In this document: positions 22,966-29,342 of the stretch, one piece after another
Layout: each line of letters opens with the position of its first letter
Position numbering within the stretch: the stretch's first letter is position 1
Translations under genes and position numbers: made by a program
Virus record (IMG/VR): IMGVR_UViG_3300008952_000177
Coordinates: 1 to 32,508 of that record
Source of the DNA: a virus
DNA: 32,508 bases
Direction: 5' to 3' (one strand)
Notes under the pieces: model-generated
The model's database searches: none
What the model was told of the DNA's origin: nothing
What the model saw: only the letters and a program-made list of their open reading frames with translations

Positions 22966-23012
22966 AAACTTGAAACCGCCGGTACACTTTTGTTATACTA
23001 TATACATAATGA
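22961..23012 (+). repeat. Promoter cassette, copy 1 (49/52 identical to 25842-25893)
   Basis: Fifty-two bases starting in the stop region of the oxygenase gene recur at 25842-25893 with three differences (22963, 22980, 22998). The cassette holds TTGAAA (22970-22975), an 18-base spacer, the extended -10 TGTTATACT (core 22994-22999) and an ATG (23009) nine bases later. Confidence 0.92.
22970..22999 (+). promoter_or_regulatory. Sigma70-like promoter of the 168-residue gene
   Basis: TTGAAA, an 18-base spacer and TGTTATACT stand nine bases before ATG 23009. The leader would be at most about two or three bases. The -10 differs from copy 2 by C for A, so this copy may be weaker. Confidence 0.75.
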
Positions 23013-23515
23013 CAAAAGATTCGAAAATTATCAAGAAATTAACCAAAAAAGTCGGAGGTTCGTTGCCTCTCCCTCTTGGAAGTGGAACAAAAAGATCAGT
23101 AACCCTGATTGATGCAGACAAAGTTGGTTTGATAACAGTTCTAGACTGGACACCTGCGAGATGGTCACTCGGTCTAGGATTGAATTTCCCAGTTTTAGAT
23201 TTAGTAGGACTAGCCGGGACCTTGAAAAAGACTATCCCAGCCCCTACTATACCATACGCAGATTGTTTTGATGTTATGAAGATAACAGCCAAAAGAGTTA
23301 TCAACAACAAAGACAGTAGGTTTCATGGAATGATTCTTCCATACGGAAAAGTCGATCCTGATCCAGTGGGTGGATGGTTACAGTATGGATTGCCAAACTT
23401 GAAGAAGTATTTTAAAAATAAACCCAAAGATTGTAAATGGGACATAGATTGGAAACCAAGTGGTCACAATCTAACTGGTAAGAAAAAAAGAATGAAACAT
23501 TTGAGAGTATGTTAA
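23009..23515 (+). CDS. Unknown 168-residue protein, first gene of the protease-VWA unit
   Basis: ATG 23009 is chosen because it lies inside the promoter cassette; an upstream TTG/ATG frame would begin before the promoter. I do not recognise the protein. It begins basic (SKIIKKLTKKVGG), then has SLPLPLGSG and beta-rich parts (RSVTLIDADKVGLITVLDW, PARWSLGLGLNFPVLDLVG), PAPTIPYADCFDVMKI, and a basic, Trp-rich end (CKWDIDWKPSGHNLTGKKKR). Base composition is visibly richer in G+C than its neighbours, hinting at a different origin or strong protein constraint. Its last seven bases overlap the protease-VWA gene, so the two are coupled. Confidence 0.75.
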   Translation: MTKDSKIIKKLTKKVGGSLPLPLGSGTKRSVTLIDADKVGLITVLDWTPARWSLGLGLNFPVLDLVGLAGTLKKTIPAPTIPYADCFDVMKITAKRVINNKDSRFHGMILPYGKVDPDPVGGWLQYGLPNLKKYFKNKPKDCKWDIDWKPSGHNLTGKKKRMKHLRVC

Positions 23516-25842
23516 ATATAGGTAATTCAAATAAAGATGTTTTAGCAAAACTCATGGCTACAGAGAACATTACAGTTCTTCACAAAAAAGTTCCCACAGC
23601 ATATTTTGATGTCAAAAACAGGACATTAGTTTGTCCTATGTTGAAAGATGATATGTCAAGTGAGATGTATGATCTATTCATGGGTCATGAAGTGGGACAC
23701 GCATTAAATACTCCAATGGAAGGATGGCACGATTCAGTAAGTGAATTGGGTATGATCTTTAAAGGATATTTAAATGTAATAGAAGATGTTAGAATTGAGA
23801 AAGAAATTAAAGTCAAATATCCGGGACTAAGAAGGTCTTTTTATCAAGGATATAAAGAATTAAATGAAGATGATTTCTTTGGTCTTAGTGATAAAGACAT
23901 TAACGAATTAAATTTAATAGACAAAATAAACATTCATTACAAAGTCGGCTCTTTTGCAAGAGTCAATTTTACTGATGAAGAAAAGGTCTATCTTAAAAGA
24001 TGTGATAACTTAACAACTTTTGAAGAAGTTATGGCATTAGCTAAAGAACTTTTTGAAAAACAAAAAGAAGAATCAAAAGACAAAGTGGAGTCAATGACTC
24101 AAGATCAACTTAATGAGTTGATGGACGAATTGGGAATTGAACCAGAAGAAGGTGGAAATACAGAAATTCAAGTTTCTAGTGAAGAAGGAGAAGAAGAACA
24201 AAGAGAAGGCTCTTCTACTGCAGAAGGAGATAAATTTATTGAAGATTTAGCAAAGAAACTCAAAGGAGACAATGAAGAAGAAGAAAATGACGAAGCAGAT
24301 GAAGAATCTGATTCTGGCGATGGAGAGAATGAGAACAATGAACAGTCAAATAAAGGCGGTAAATCTCCAGAAGAACAATTAGAAGATGAATTAAATAAAT
24401 CTAAAACTGATGAAGAATTTAGAGCAAATGAAGGTGACTTACATGCTCAAGATTACAGAGCTAAAGAACCTACTTATTATGAATTAAAAAAGAAAATCAA
24501 ATACAATGACTTCTTAATTCCTTGGAAAGAGATTGATGAACTTATTGAAGATAGAGGTTTAGATAGAACCAACATTCATAAGTATACTAAAAACTTTATT
24601 GACAGTAATAAAAAAATTATTAGTTATATGGTTAAAGAATTTGAAATGAAGAAAGCTGCAGCTGATTACAAAAGAAGTAGATCAGCCAAAACAGGTGAAT
24701 TAGATATGAAAAAACTTCATCTTTATCAATTAAAAGATGATATTTTCAATAGAATACAAGTTGTTCCAGATGGAAAAAATCATGGTGTTGTAATGATCAT
24801 TGATTGGTCTGGATCCATGACTGGTTCAGTAAAATCAACAGTAGAACAAGCAGCATTACTTTCAATGTTTTGCAGAAGATTACAAATTCCTTTTAGACTT
24901 TATGCTTTTTCTGATGGGTACCATAAAAAACTTTCAGGTGATGCTTACGATACTTATGTAGAAAAAAGAGAAAAAGCTAAAACTAAAAAAGCGAAACGAG
25001 CAGCTAGAGAAGAATATGACAATAGGTTTATTAAGAGAACTTGGGGTGAAAATCCTTTTAATGAAGATGAACAACAATGGGATTTAGGAAATTTAAATCT
25101 TCTTGAAATATTTAATGAAAAAATGAGTAATTCAGACTTTGTAAGAAGTATGGAGAATTGGTTTGAACTAGGATTTCATAGTGACCATTATGATTATTAT
25201 TACAACACTTATACCGATAAATTTGATAAAGAATTCTTAGTACCAGGTGATTTATGTTTAGGTGGAACCCCATTAGATCATTCAATAATTTTAATGAGAG
25301 ATTACTTAAAAGATTTTCAAAGAGATTACGGATTAGACATTACTACTTTTATAGCATTGACTGATGGAGAAAGTCATGGTTGTATTGGACATTATGATTC
25401 AAGTTTAGTTGATAGAAAATATAACAAAGTTCATGAAATGAACGGTTATCGTGGGACAACAAGAGGTCTTTTAAAATGGTTAAAAGATACAACAGGTGTT
25501 AGAACAATAGGGTTCTATTTAACAAAACCTTCTGGTCAAAGATTTTTCCGTGAAGTTGAAAGATTTGCAGGAGTTGAATGTTACTCTTTTGATGATACTG
25601 CGATTGGATGGAGAAAAGAATTTAATAAATTAGCAGTAAGTATTGAACATAAAAAAGGTACTTACGATTTAGCAATACTCATTAATCAAAATAAAATTGA
25701 TATTGACTATAATGAAGATGAACTTCAAGTTGAAGTGGGAGCTAAAAAAGGAGCACTAAAGAGAGCTTTAGTGAAAGCAGGAAATAACAAAATGCAACAA
25801 AGAGTGATACTTAATAAGTTCGTTCAACAAATGGCGGTATGA
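23509..25842 (+). CDS. Zinc-metalloprotease/VWA protein, CobT-like
   Basis: The 777-residue protein joins three parts. Near the N-terminus is a zinc protease motif HEVGH (60-64) followed by YLNVIEDVRIEK (88-99), which supplies the Glu/Asp expected of gluzincin-like sites. About residues 195-310 are a Glu/Asp/Asn-rich linker. From about 425 is a von Willebrand A domain with MIDAS DWSGSM (Asp432, Ser434, Ser436), FIALTDGES and a further C-terminal part. The arrangement, including the x-E-x-V-R-x-E helix, is that of CobT-like proteins, which in bacteria pair with CobS and CobN in cobalt insertion. With the AAA+ gene downstream it forms a MoxR/VWA-type pair. Whether it chelates metal, cuts protein or remodels a complex is unresolved. 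Confidence 0.85.
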   Translation: MLNIGNSNKDVLAKLMATENITVLHKKVPTAYFDVKNRTLVCPMLKDDMSSEMYDLFMGHEVGHALNTPMEGWHDSVSELGMIFKGYLNVIEDVRIEKEIKVKYPGLRRSFYQGYKELNEDDFFGLSDKDINELNLIDKINIHYKVGSFARVNFTDEEKVYLKRCDNLTTFEEVMALAKELFEKQKEESKDKVESMTQDQLNELMDELGIEPEEGGNTEIQVSSEEGEEEQREGSSTAEGDKFIEDLAKKLKGDNEEEENDEADEESDSGDGENENNEQSNKGGKSPEEQLEDELNKSKTDEEFRANEGDLHAQDYRAKEPTYYELKKKIKYNDFLIPWKEIDELIEDRGLDRTNIHKYTKNFIDSNKKIISYMVKEFEMKKAAADYKRSRSAKTGELDMKKLHLYQLKDDIFNRIQVVPDGKNHGVVMIIDWSGSMTGSVKSTVEQAALLSMFCRRLQIPFRLYAFSDGYHKKLSGDAYDTYVEKREKAKTKKAKRAAREEYDNRFIKRTWGENPFNEDEQQWDLGNLNLLEIFNEKMSNSDFVRSMENWFELGFHSDHYDYYYNTYTDKFDKEFLVPGDLCLGGTPLDHSIILMRDYLKDFQRDYGLDITTFIALTDGESHGCIGHYDSSLVDRKYNKVHEMNGYRGTTRGLLKWLKDTTGVRTIGFYLTKPSGQRFFREVERFAGVECYSFDDTAIGWRKEFNKLAVSIEHKKGTYDLAILINQNKIDIDYNEDELQVEVGAKKGALKRALVKAGNNKMQQRVILNKFVQQMAV

Positions 25843-25893
25843 AGAAAAACTTGAAACCGCAGGTACACTTTTGTTATAATATATACATAATGA
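25842..25893 (+). repeat. Promoter cassette, copy 2
   Basis: This is the second copy of the 52-base cassette at 22961-23012 (49/52 identical). It starts at the last base of the protease-VWA stop codon and ends in the ATG of an eight-codon cistron. Three substitutions include a change to a perfect TATAAT. Confidence 0.92.
25851..25880 (+). promoter_or_regulatory. Sigma70-like promoter of the CobS-like gene
   Basis: TTGAAA (25851-25856), an 18-base spacer and TGTTATAAT (core 25875-25880) give a strong extended -10 promoter. ATG 25890 stands nine bases after the -10. Confidence 0.82.
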
Positions 25894-25916
25894 AAAAACG
25901 CGAGAAAAAAATATGA
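25890..25916 (+). CDS. Eight-codon cistron coupled to the CobS-like gene
   Basis: The ATG supplied by the promoter cassette opens Met-Lys-Lys-Arg-Glu-Lys-Lys-Ile and stops with a TGA that overlaps the next ATG (ATGA). Transcription should start two or three bases upstream. It may be a translation-priming cistron that lets ribosomes restart on the ATPase gene, which has no other ribosome site. The peptide itself may have no function. Confidence 0.5.
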   Translation: MKKREKKI

Positions 25917-27115
25917 TAAAAATAACGGCACAACACGAAAAATTCATAGACGCTGCATCAGGATTATATCCTGGACAGGCTGAATTTTCAAAATCACAAA
26001 TAAAAAAGATTTGTTCAGAAACAGGATGTCCAAATCCTTCATGGTTACAAAAACCAGCTTATAGAGTAGGACATGGTACTTACTCATTAGAACTAGCGGG
26101 AGTCGCTGTTCAAAATAATGTAGTAGAATTGCCAGTTGGACCAACATCAGCAGGAGCAGTAAATGTTCTAATGAATGATATAACAGTTATTCCAGAAGCA
26201 GTTAAAGAATATGTTCCATTCGGACATTTCAAAGATTTAAAATCAATCTTGAGATCAGGATTGTTCTTCCCAGTTTTTATAACAGGTCTATCAGGAAATG
26301 GTAAAACCATGATGGTAGAACAAGTCTGTGCAAAACTCAAAAAAGAGTGTTACAGAGTCAATGTTACTATTGAAACTGATGAAGATGATTTAATAGGATC
26401 CAACACTTTAATTGATGGTAACATACAGTTTAGAGAAGGTCCAGTTCTCAAAGCAATGAGAAAGGGAGCAGTTCTTTTAATTGATGAAATTGATTTAGCA
26501 TCAAATAAAATTATGTGTCTTCAATCAATTCTTGAAGGAAAAGGATACTTAAATAAAAAAACAGGTGAGTATGTATCACCAACACCAGGATTTACAATAG
26601 TCGCAACAGCGAATACTAAAGGAAAGGGTTCAGATGATGGAAGATTCATCGGAACTAATGTATTGAATGAAGCTTTCTTAGAAAGGTTCTCAATTACAAT
26701 GGAGCAAGAGTATCCATCAAACGCAATTGAGAAAAAAATTCTTATCAAAGAATTTGAAAGATTAGAAGTTACTGATCAAGTTGAATTTGTAGTCAACTTA
26801 GTAAATTGGGCTGATGTAATCAGAAAATCTTTTTACGAAGGAGCAATTGATGAATTAATCTCAACTAGAAGGTTGGTCCACATTGCACAAGCATTCACAA
26901 TGTTCAAAGACAAAATGAAAGCGATTGAAATGTGTGTATCAAGGTTTGATACTGAAACAAAAGCAACTTTCCTAGACCTCTACACTAAAGTAGATGCAGA
27001 AGCAGTTGAAGTTCCAGAAGATGATATTCCAACTCCAACTGATGCAGATGAATTTCTGGGTGATGTAGAAATTAAAGATTTTACTGATCCCTCAACTGAG
27101 GAAGAAACATTTTAG
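25913..27115 (+). CDS. cobS: CobS/MoxR-like AAA+ ATPase
   Basis: The 400-residue protein has an N-terminal region with IKKICSETGCPNPSWL and VGHGTYSLEL (about 1-60, possibly for substrate recognition), then an AAA+ core with Walker A GLSGNGKT (125-132), DLIGSNTLIDG, Walker B LLIDEIDLA (188-196), a sensor segment TIVATANTKG, and ALSRRLV-like ISTRRLVHIAQAF. It ends with an acidic tail. It is like the cobS of marine T4-like phages. Bacterial CobS with CobT drives cobalt insertion into the corrin ring; here the partner is the zinc-protease/VWA protein, so a different remodelling job is possible. A strong terminator follows. Confidence 0.88.
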   Translation: MIKITAQHEKFIDAASGLYPGQAEFSKSQIKKICSETGCPNPSWLQKPAYRVGHGTYSLELAGVAVQNNVVELPVGPTSAGAVNVLMNDITVIPEAVKEYVPFGHFKDLKSILRSGLFFPVFITGLSGNGKTMMVEQVCAKLKKECYRVNVTIETDEDDLIGSNTLIDGNIQFREGPVLKAMRKGAVLLIDEIDLASNKIMCLQSILEGKGYLNKKTGEYVSPTPGFTIVATANTKGKGSDDGRFIGTNVLNEAFLERFSITMEQEYPSNAIEKKILIKEFERLEVTDQVEFVVNLVNWADVIRKSFYEGAIDELISTRRLVHIAQAFTMFKDKMKAIEMCVSRFDTETKATFLDLYTKVDAEAVEVPEDDIPTPTDADEFLGDVEIKDFTDPSTEEETF

Positions 27116-27128
27116 AGAATACCTCGCG

Positions 27129-27175
27129 TTTCCCTCTCTTGGGTCTATTCTTGACAAAAGAGAGGGAAATTTTTT
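27129..27175 (+). terminator. Rho-independent terminator after the CobS-like gene
   Basis: TTTCCCTCTCTT (27129-27140) and AAGAGAGGGAAA (27158-27169) form a perfect 12-pair stem with a 17-base loop, followed by six T's. The Shine-Dalgarno AAGGAG of the next gene comes directly after the T-run. It closes the promoter-cassette unit. Confidence 0.88.
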
Positions 27176-27186
27176 AAGGAGAAATT

Positions 27187-27435
27187 ATGACAGAAAAACA
27201 ACAATTTATTAAGGATATAGCAAGTATCTATAATCAATACGGGAAAATGAAAAATTTCCCAGCTATGGAGCTTCTCAACAAAGAGTTTCCAAAATACGAT
27301 ACTATGGAGTGGGGATATAGATTTCGTACCGCTCAACAGATGGCAAAAAAGAAAGGTTTAATCATAAACAATGGGACTAAACGATTAGTTGTAGAACATA
27401 CGCGTTCTTCTCCAGGTGAGTGGGGAGAATTATGA
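27187..27435 (+). CDS. Unknown 82-residue protein
   Basis: AAGGAG six bases before the ATG fixes the start. The protein is basic and aromatic (QQFIKDIASIYNQYGKMKNF, WGYRFRTAQQMAKKKGLII). The alternating helical pattern with a C-terminal strand VVEH could be a small winged or helix-turn-helix fold, but I recognise no family. It is the first gene of a run of small unknown genes; its TGA overlaps the next ATG by four bases (ATGA). No promoter is visible between the terminator and this gene, so read-through may supply its transcript. Confidence 0.7.
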   Translation: MTEKQQFIKDIASIYNQYGKMKNFPAMELLNKEFPKYDTMEWGYRFRTAQQMAKKKGLIINNGTKRLVVEHTRSSPGEWGEL

Positions 27436-27506
27436 ATAATTATCAATTATTTTTTTACACATTTGTTATCTTGTTTATAGGATTTACAATGGGGTATTAC
27501 GCATGA
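27432..27506 (+). CDS. 24-residue membrane microprotein
   Basis: The frame is joined to both neighbours by ATGA overlaps and encodes one hydrophobic helix (LFFYTFVILFIGFTMGYY). A gap-filling frame with overlaps at both ends is good evidence for translation. It resembles the microprotein at 2240. Function unknown. Confidence 0.55.
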   Translation: MNNYQLFFYTFVILFIGFTMGYYA

Positions 27507-27745
27507 CAGAATATACGGATAAAGTAGAAGAACAACGTCAATTACAACAAGCAGAAAAATGGGGTAAGGGTGTAAAATACATTCATGCAAACAATGGAAT
27601 TATTGAAACAAAATTTAACAATGGAGACATTCAATATAATCGCGATGGAAGAATTAGTTGGCACAGAGAAAAGCCTACAAGGGAAACATTAGTTAGTAAG
27701 TTTAATAGAGCTGTAGCTGATATGAGAACAAATTATTGGAAATAA
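27503..27745 (+). CDS. Unknown 80-residue protein
   Basis: The protein begins with a charged helix (MTEYTDKVEEQRQLQQAEKW), then short strands (GVKYIHANNGIIETKFNNGD, IQYNRDGRISWHRE) of a small beta hairpin repeat type with N-N-G turns, and a C-terminal helix. I do not recognise it. The start overlaps the previous stop (ATGA) and the next gene begins one base after its stop. Confidence 0.65.
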   Translation: MTEYTDKVEEQRQLQQAEKWGKGVKYIHANNGIIETKFNNGDIQYNRDGRISWHREKPTRETLVSKFNRAVADMRTNYWK

Positions 27746-27746
27746 T

Positions 27747-28019
27747 ATGTATTTTTACGCAAAAGCAAAAGATGAAAAAGGTAAGGCACATTACCTTGTG
27801 GCAGACTCAGAAGAAGCAATAGAACGTCATTGTGAAGGTGGTGTACTTGGTTATGAGTGGGCAATAGAGAATTGGGCAACTAATGTTGATCCAATTATGG
27901 TATCATTTCATTTTAAATGGGTAGGCAAAAGAAATAATCCTTTTGTTATAGCAAAACCAATTTATAAATATGAAAATGGTAAGTATGTGGGCAAAAGAGA
28001 TTTTAAAGAGAAATGGTAG
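27747..28019 (+). CDS. Unknown 90-residue protein
   Basis: The protein starts MYFYAKAKDEKGKAHYLVAD, followed by EEAIERHCEGGVLGYEWAIE and a beta-rich C-terminus with VSFHFKWVGKRNNPFVIA and KPIYKYENGKYVGKR. It looks like a small folded domain, but no family is recognised. The last seven bases overlap the next gene. An in-frame-independent TATAAATA occurs inside the gene at 27963-27970, probably by chance. Confidence 0.65.
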   Translation: MYFYAKAKDEKGKAHYLVADSEEAIERHCEGGVLGYEWAIENWATNVDPIMVSFHFKWVGKRNNPFVIAKPIYKYENGKYVGKRDFKEKW

Positions 28020-28126
28020 AAATATTTTTATTACCAGTTATTATATTAAAATATGTAATAGCTACAGGATTTTGGATTTTAGTCGGATATTTAATATACG
28101 AATTTATTCAAAATAGATTTTTATAA
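28013..28126 (+). CDS. 37-residue membrane protein
   Basis: This frame overlaps the end of the preceding gene by seven bases. It is almost wholly hydrophobic (VEIFLLPVIILKYVIATGF, WILVGYLIYEFIQ) and probably spans the membrane once or as a hairpin. It is followed by a structured non-coding segment. No homologue is recognised. Confidence 0.5.
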   Translation: MVEIFLLPVIILKYVIATGFWILVGYLIYEFIQNRFL

Positions 28127-28133
28127 TAGGGGG

Positions 28134-28224
28134 TTAATTACCTCGGGCAGGGGACAGGAATTAAACATACGAAGAGCTCACTTTATTTATACTCTTTATG
28201 GATAGACTGAATTCCATCCCCGCC
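28134..28224 (+). ncRNA. Structured intergenic RNA with two alternative pairings
   Basis: This gap of about 110 bases has no gene but is richer in G+C and well structured. Pairing A: GGC (28146-28148), GGGGA (28150-28154) and GGAATT (28157-28162) with AATTCC (28210-28215), TCCCC (28217-28221) and GCC (28222-28224), 14 pairs with small bulges; inside, AAGAG (28172-28176) pairs with CTCTT (28192-28196). Pairing B: TTAATT and CC (28134-28142) with GGAATTAA (28157-28164). Both need 28157-28162, so they exclude each other. It ends 11 bases before the gene at 28236, which has no Shine-Dalgarno. It may be a leader switch or a small RNA. Confidence 0.5.
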
Positions 28225-28235
28225 AGATTTATATT

Positions 28236-28454
28236 ATGAAAGAAAGAACAAAAACAGCAATTAGAGAAACACTTGTAACAGTTTTTACAGGTCTAATAAT
28301 TAATTGGCCAATAAGTTTAGGATTTTTATATCTATGTATTGATATATTGGACCTTTCAACATTAAGTACTTCTATTGTTATAACAATAGGAATGACCGTA
28401 GTGGCTTTATTAAGAGTGTTTACAATAAGAATGCATTATTCTAAAGATGATTGA
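28236..28454 (+). CDS. 72-residue two-helix membrane protein
   Basis: The protein has a basic N-terminus (MKERTKTAIRETLVTVFTG), two membrane helices (about 13-35 and 42-62) and a basic C-terminus. The opening R-E-T-L-V-x-x-x-x-G-x-x-I-N-W-P resembles a family of small phage membrane proteins of unknown function. It follows the structured RNA and overlaps the next gene by eight bases. There is no Shine-Dalgarno, so start selection may depend on the RNA structure upstream. Confidence 0.7.
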   Translation: MKERTKTAIRETLVTVFTGLIINWPISLGFLYLCIDILDLSTLSTSIVITIGMTVVALLRVFTIRMHYSKDD

Positions 28455-28641
28455 AAAAACAGAATTAGTCTGGACAACTGATTATACAAACGTATTAATC
28501 GCAGATATAAGTATCATTGTTTTCTTGATTTTACTATCATGGGTTTGGGAGAAGCAAAGACTAGGGTTGTTTGTAGCATCTATGATTTATTTGTTCTTTA
28601 CTTATATGTGGCATTATCCACCAGGATTATTGAGTTATTGA
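28447..28641 (+). CDS. 64-residue two-helix membrane protein
   Basis: The protein has two hydrophobic segments (VLIADISIIVFLILLSWVW and LGLFVASMIYLFFTYMW) joined by a short basic loop (EKQR). It is translated in overlap with the previous membrane protein, so the two may work together. No family is recognised; candidates would be lysis accessory or envelope-modifying proteins, without direct evidence. Confidence 0.65.
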   Translation: MIEKTELVWTTDYTNVLIADISIIVFLILLSWVWEKQRLGLFVASMIYLFFTYMWHYPPGLLSY

Positions 28642-28642
28642 T

Positions 28643-28828
28643 ATGGAGTTTAAAGAAAAATTTGGACCAGGAAAATGTTGGAAATGTAGTATTAAATTAT
28701 CATCAATAGATTTGGTGTATGAAGCACAAGATATGATTGGTAGACCATCATTTACTAAAGAAACTTATGGTGTTTATCCAGCTTTACCACAATTTTGTAA
28801 AAAATGTCATGATAATATTAATAAATAA
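28643..28828 (+). CDS. 61-residue zinc-ribbon-like protein
   Basis: Two C-x-x-C knuckles, CWKC (12-15) and CKKC followed by His (52-56), bracket a 36-residue middle part, as in small zinc ribbons. The start is one base after the previous stop. A similar layout is seen in phage zinc-finger proteins that bind nucleic acid or RNA polymerase, but the function here is unknown. A tRNA gene begins two bases after its stop. Confidence 0.7.
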   Translation: MEFKEKFGPGKCWKCSIKLSSIDLVYEAQDMIGRPSFTKETYGVYPALPQFCKKCHDNINK

Positions 28829-28830
28829 AA

Positions 28831-28906
28831 GGGGCTGTAGCTCAGTTGGGAGAGCGATTGGTTTGCATCCAGTAGGTCGGAGGTTCGAGCCCTCTCAGCT
28901 CCACCA
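28831..28906 (+). tRNA. tRNA-Ala (anticodon TGC)
   Basis: All stems fold: acceptor GGGGCTG/CAGCTCC with the G3-U70 pair that marks alanine tRNAs, D arm GCTC/GAGC, anticodon stem ATTGG/CCAGT (one G-U) with loop TTTGCAT and anticodon TGC at 28864-28866, T arm GGAGG/CCTCT with TTCGAGC. CCA is encoded (28904-28906). It reads GCA and other GCN codons. It may support codon use late in infection. It is 76 bases long and looks functional. Confidence 0.97.
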
Positions 28907-28922
28907 GTTTTAGAGAAAAAAT

Positions 28923-29342
28923 ATGAAAGTTGAAATTAAATATAAAGATGCATTAGGTACTTCTAAAGGTCTGTTTGCAACAGAAGATATGCATAAAGGT
29001 AATTTAATACTTATGTTAAAAGGTAATCATTTTTCGGAACCTACTAGAACATCAATACGAGTTCGAGATAAAAATATTGAACATTATGAGGGAGCCTTTT
29101 TAAATCATCATTGTAATCCTAATGCAGAGATTTGGGAAATTACTGATGTTGAAGAAGGCCTTGTAGTTGCGAAATGTGATATCTCTAAAGGAGAAGAAAT
29201 TACTTTTGATTATGAAACAACAGAACCAATATTAGCTGCTCCGTTTAAGTGTGATTGTCATGGTAAATGGATCAGAGGAAAAGATTATGAATCTAGTTTA
29301 ATGATGGATTATAGCGGAGCTTTTGAAAGTGATGTCAAATAA
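28923..29342 (+). CDS. SET-domain protein (putative lysine methyltransferase)
   Basis: The 139-residue protein shows SET motifs in order: GTSKGLFATEDMHKGNLI (12-29), FLNHHCNPNAE (59-69; canonical form is N-H-S-C-x-P-N), GEEITFDYE (90-98) and a post-SET-like CDCHG (110-114). These make the S-adenosylmethionine pocket, the pseudoknot and the catalytic Tyr (Tyr97). SET enzymes methylate protein lysines, mainly in eukaryotes, with scattered bacterial and viral cases. The protein is compact, close to viral minimal SETs. The target is unknown. Its end overlaps the next gene by 11 bases. Confidence 0.88.
   Translation: MKVEIKYKDALGTSKGLFATEDMHKGNLILMLKGNHFSEPTRTSIRVRDKNIEHYEGAFLNHHCNPNAEIWEITDVEEGLVVAKCDISKGEEITFDYETTEPILAAPFKCDCHGKWIRGKDYESSLMMDYSGAFESDVK

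Noticed and set aside
27151-27156. TTGACA before the 82-residue gene
   Set aside because: It is in the loop of the terminator, and no -10 element follows at 16-18 bases.
27963-27970. TATAAATA inside the 90-residue gene
   Set aside because: It lies in coding sequence, with no properly placed start codon and a chance rate that makes isolated in-gene boxes uninformative.
28184-28191. TATTTATA, a late promoter box on the minus strand inside the structured RNA
   Set aside because: With about two thirds A+T an eight-base A/T word is expected several times per strand by chance, and no minus-strand gene lies to its left.
28150-28225. A 76-base segment with GGGGA at the 5' end and TCCCC-G-CCA at the 3' end, looking like another tRNA
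   Set aside because: The last two acceptor pairs fail, there is no TTC-type T loop, and the T and D arms do not form; the long GGAATT/AATTCC pairing explains it better.
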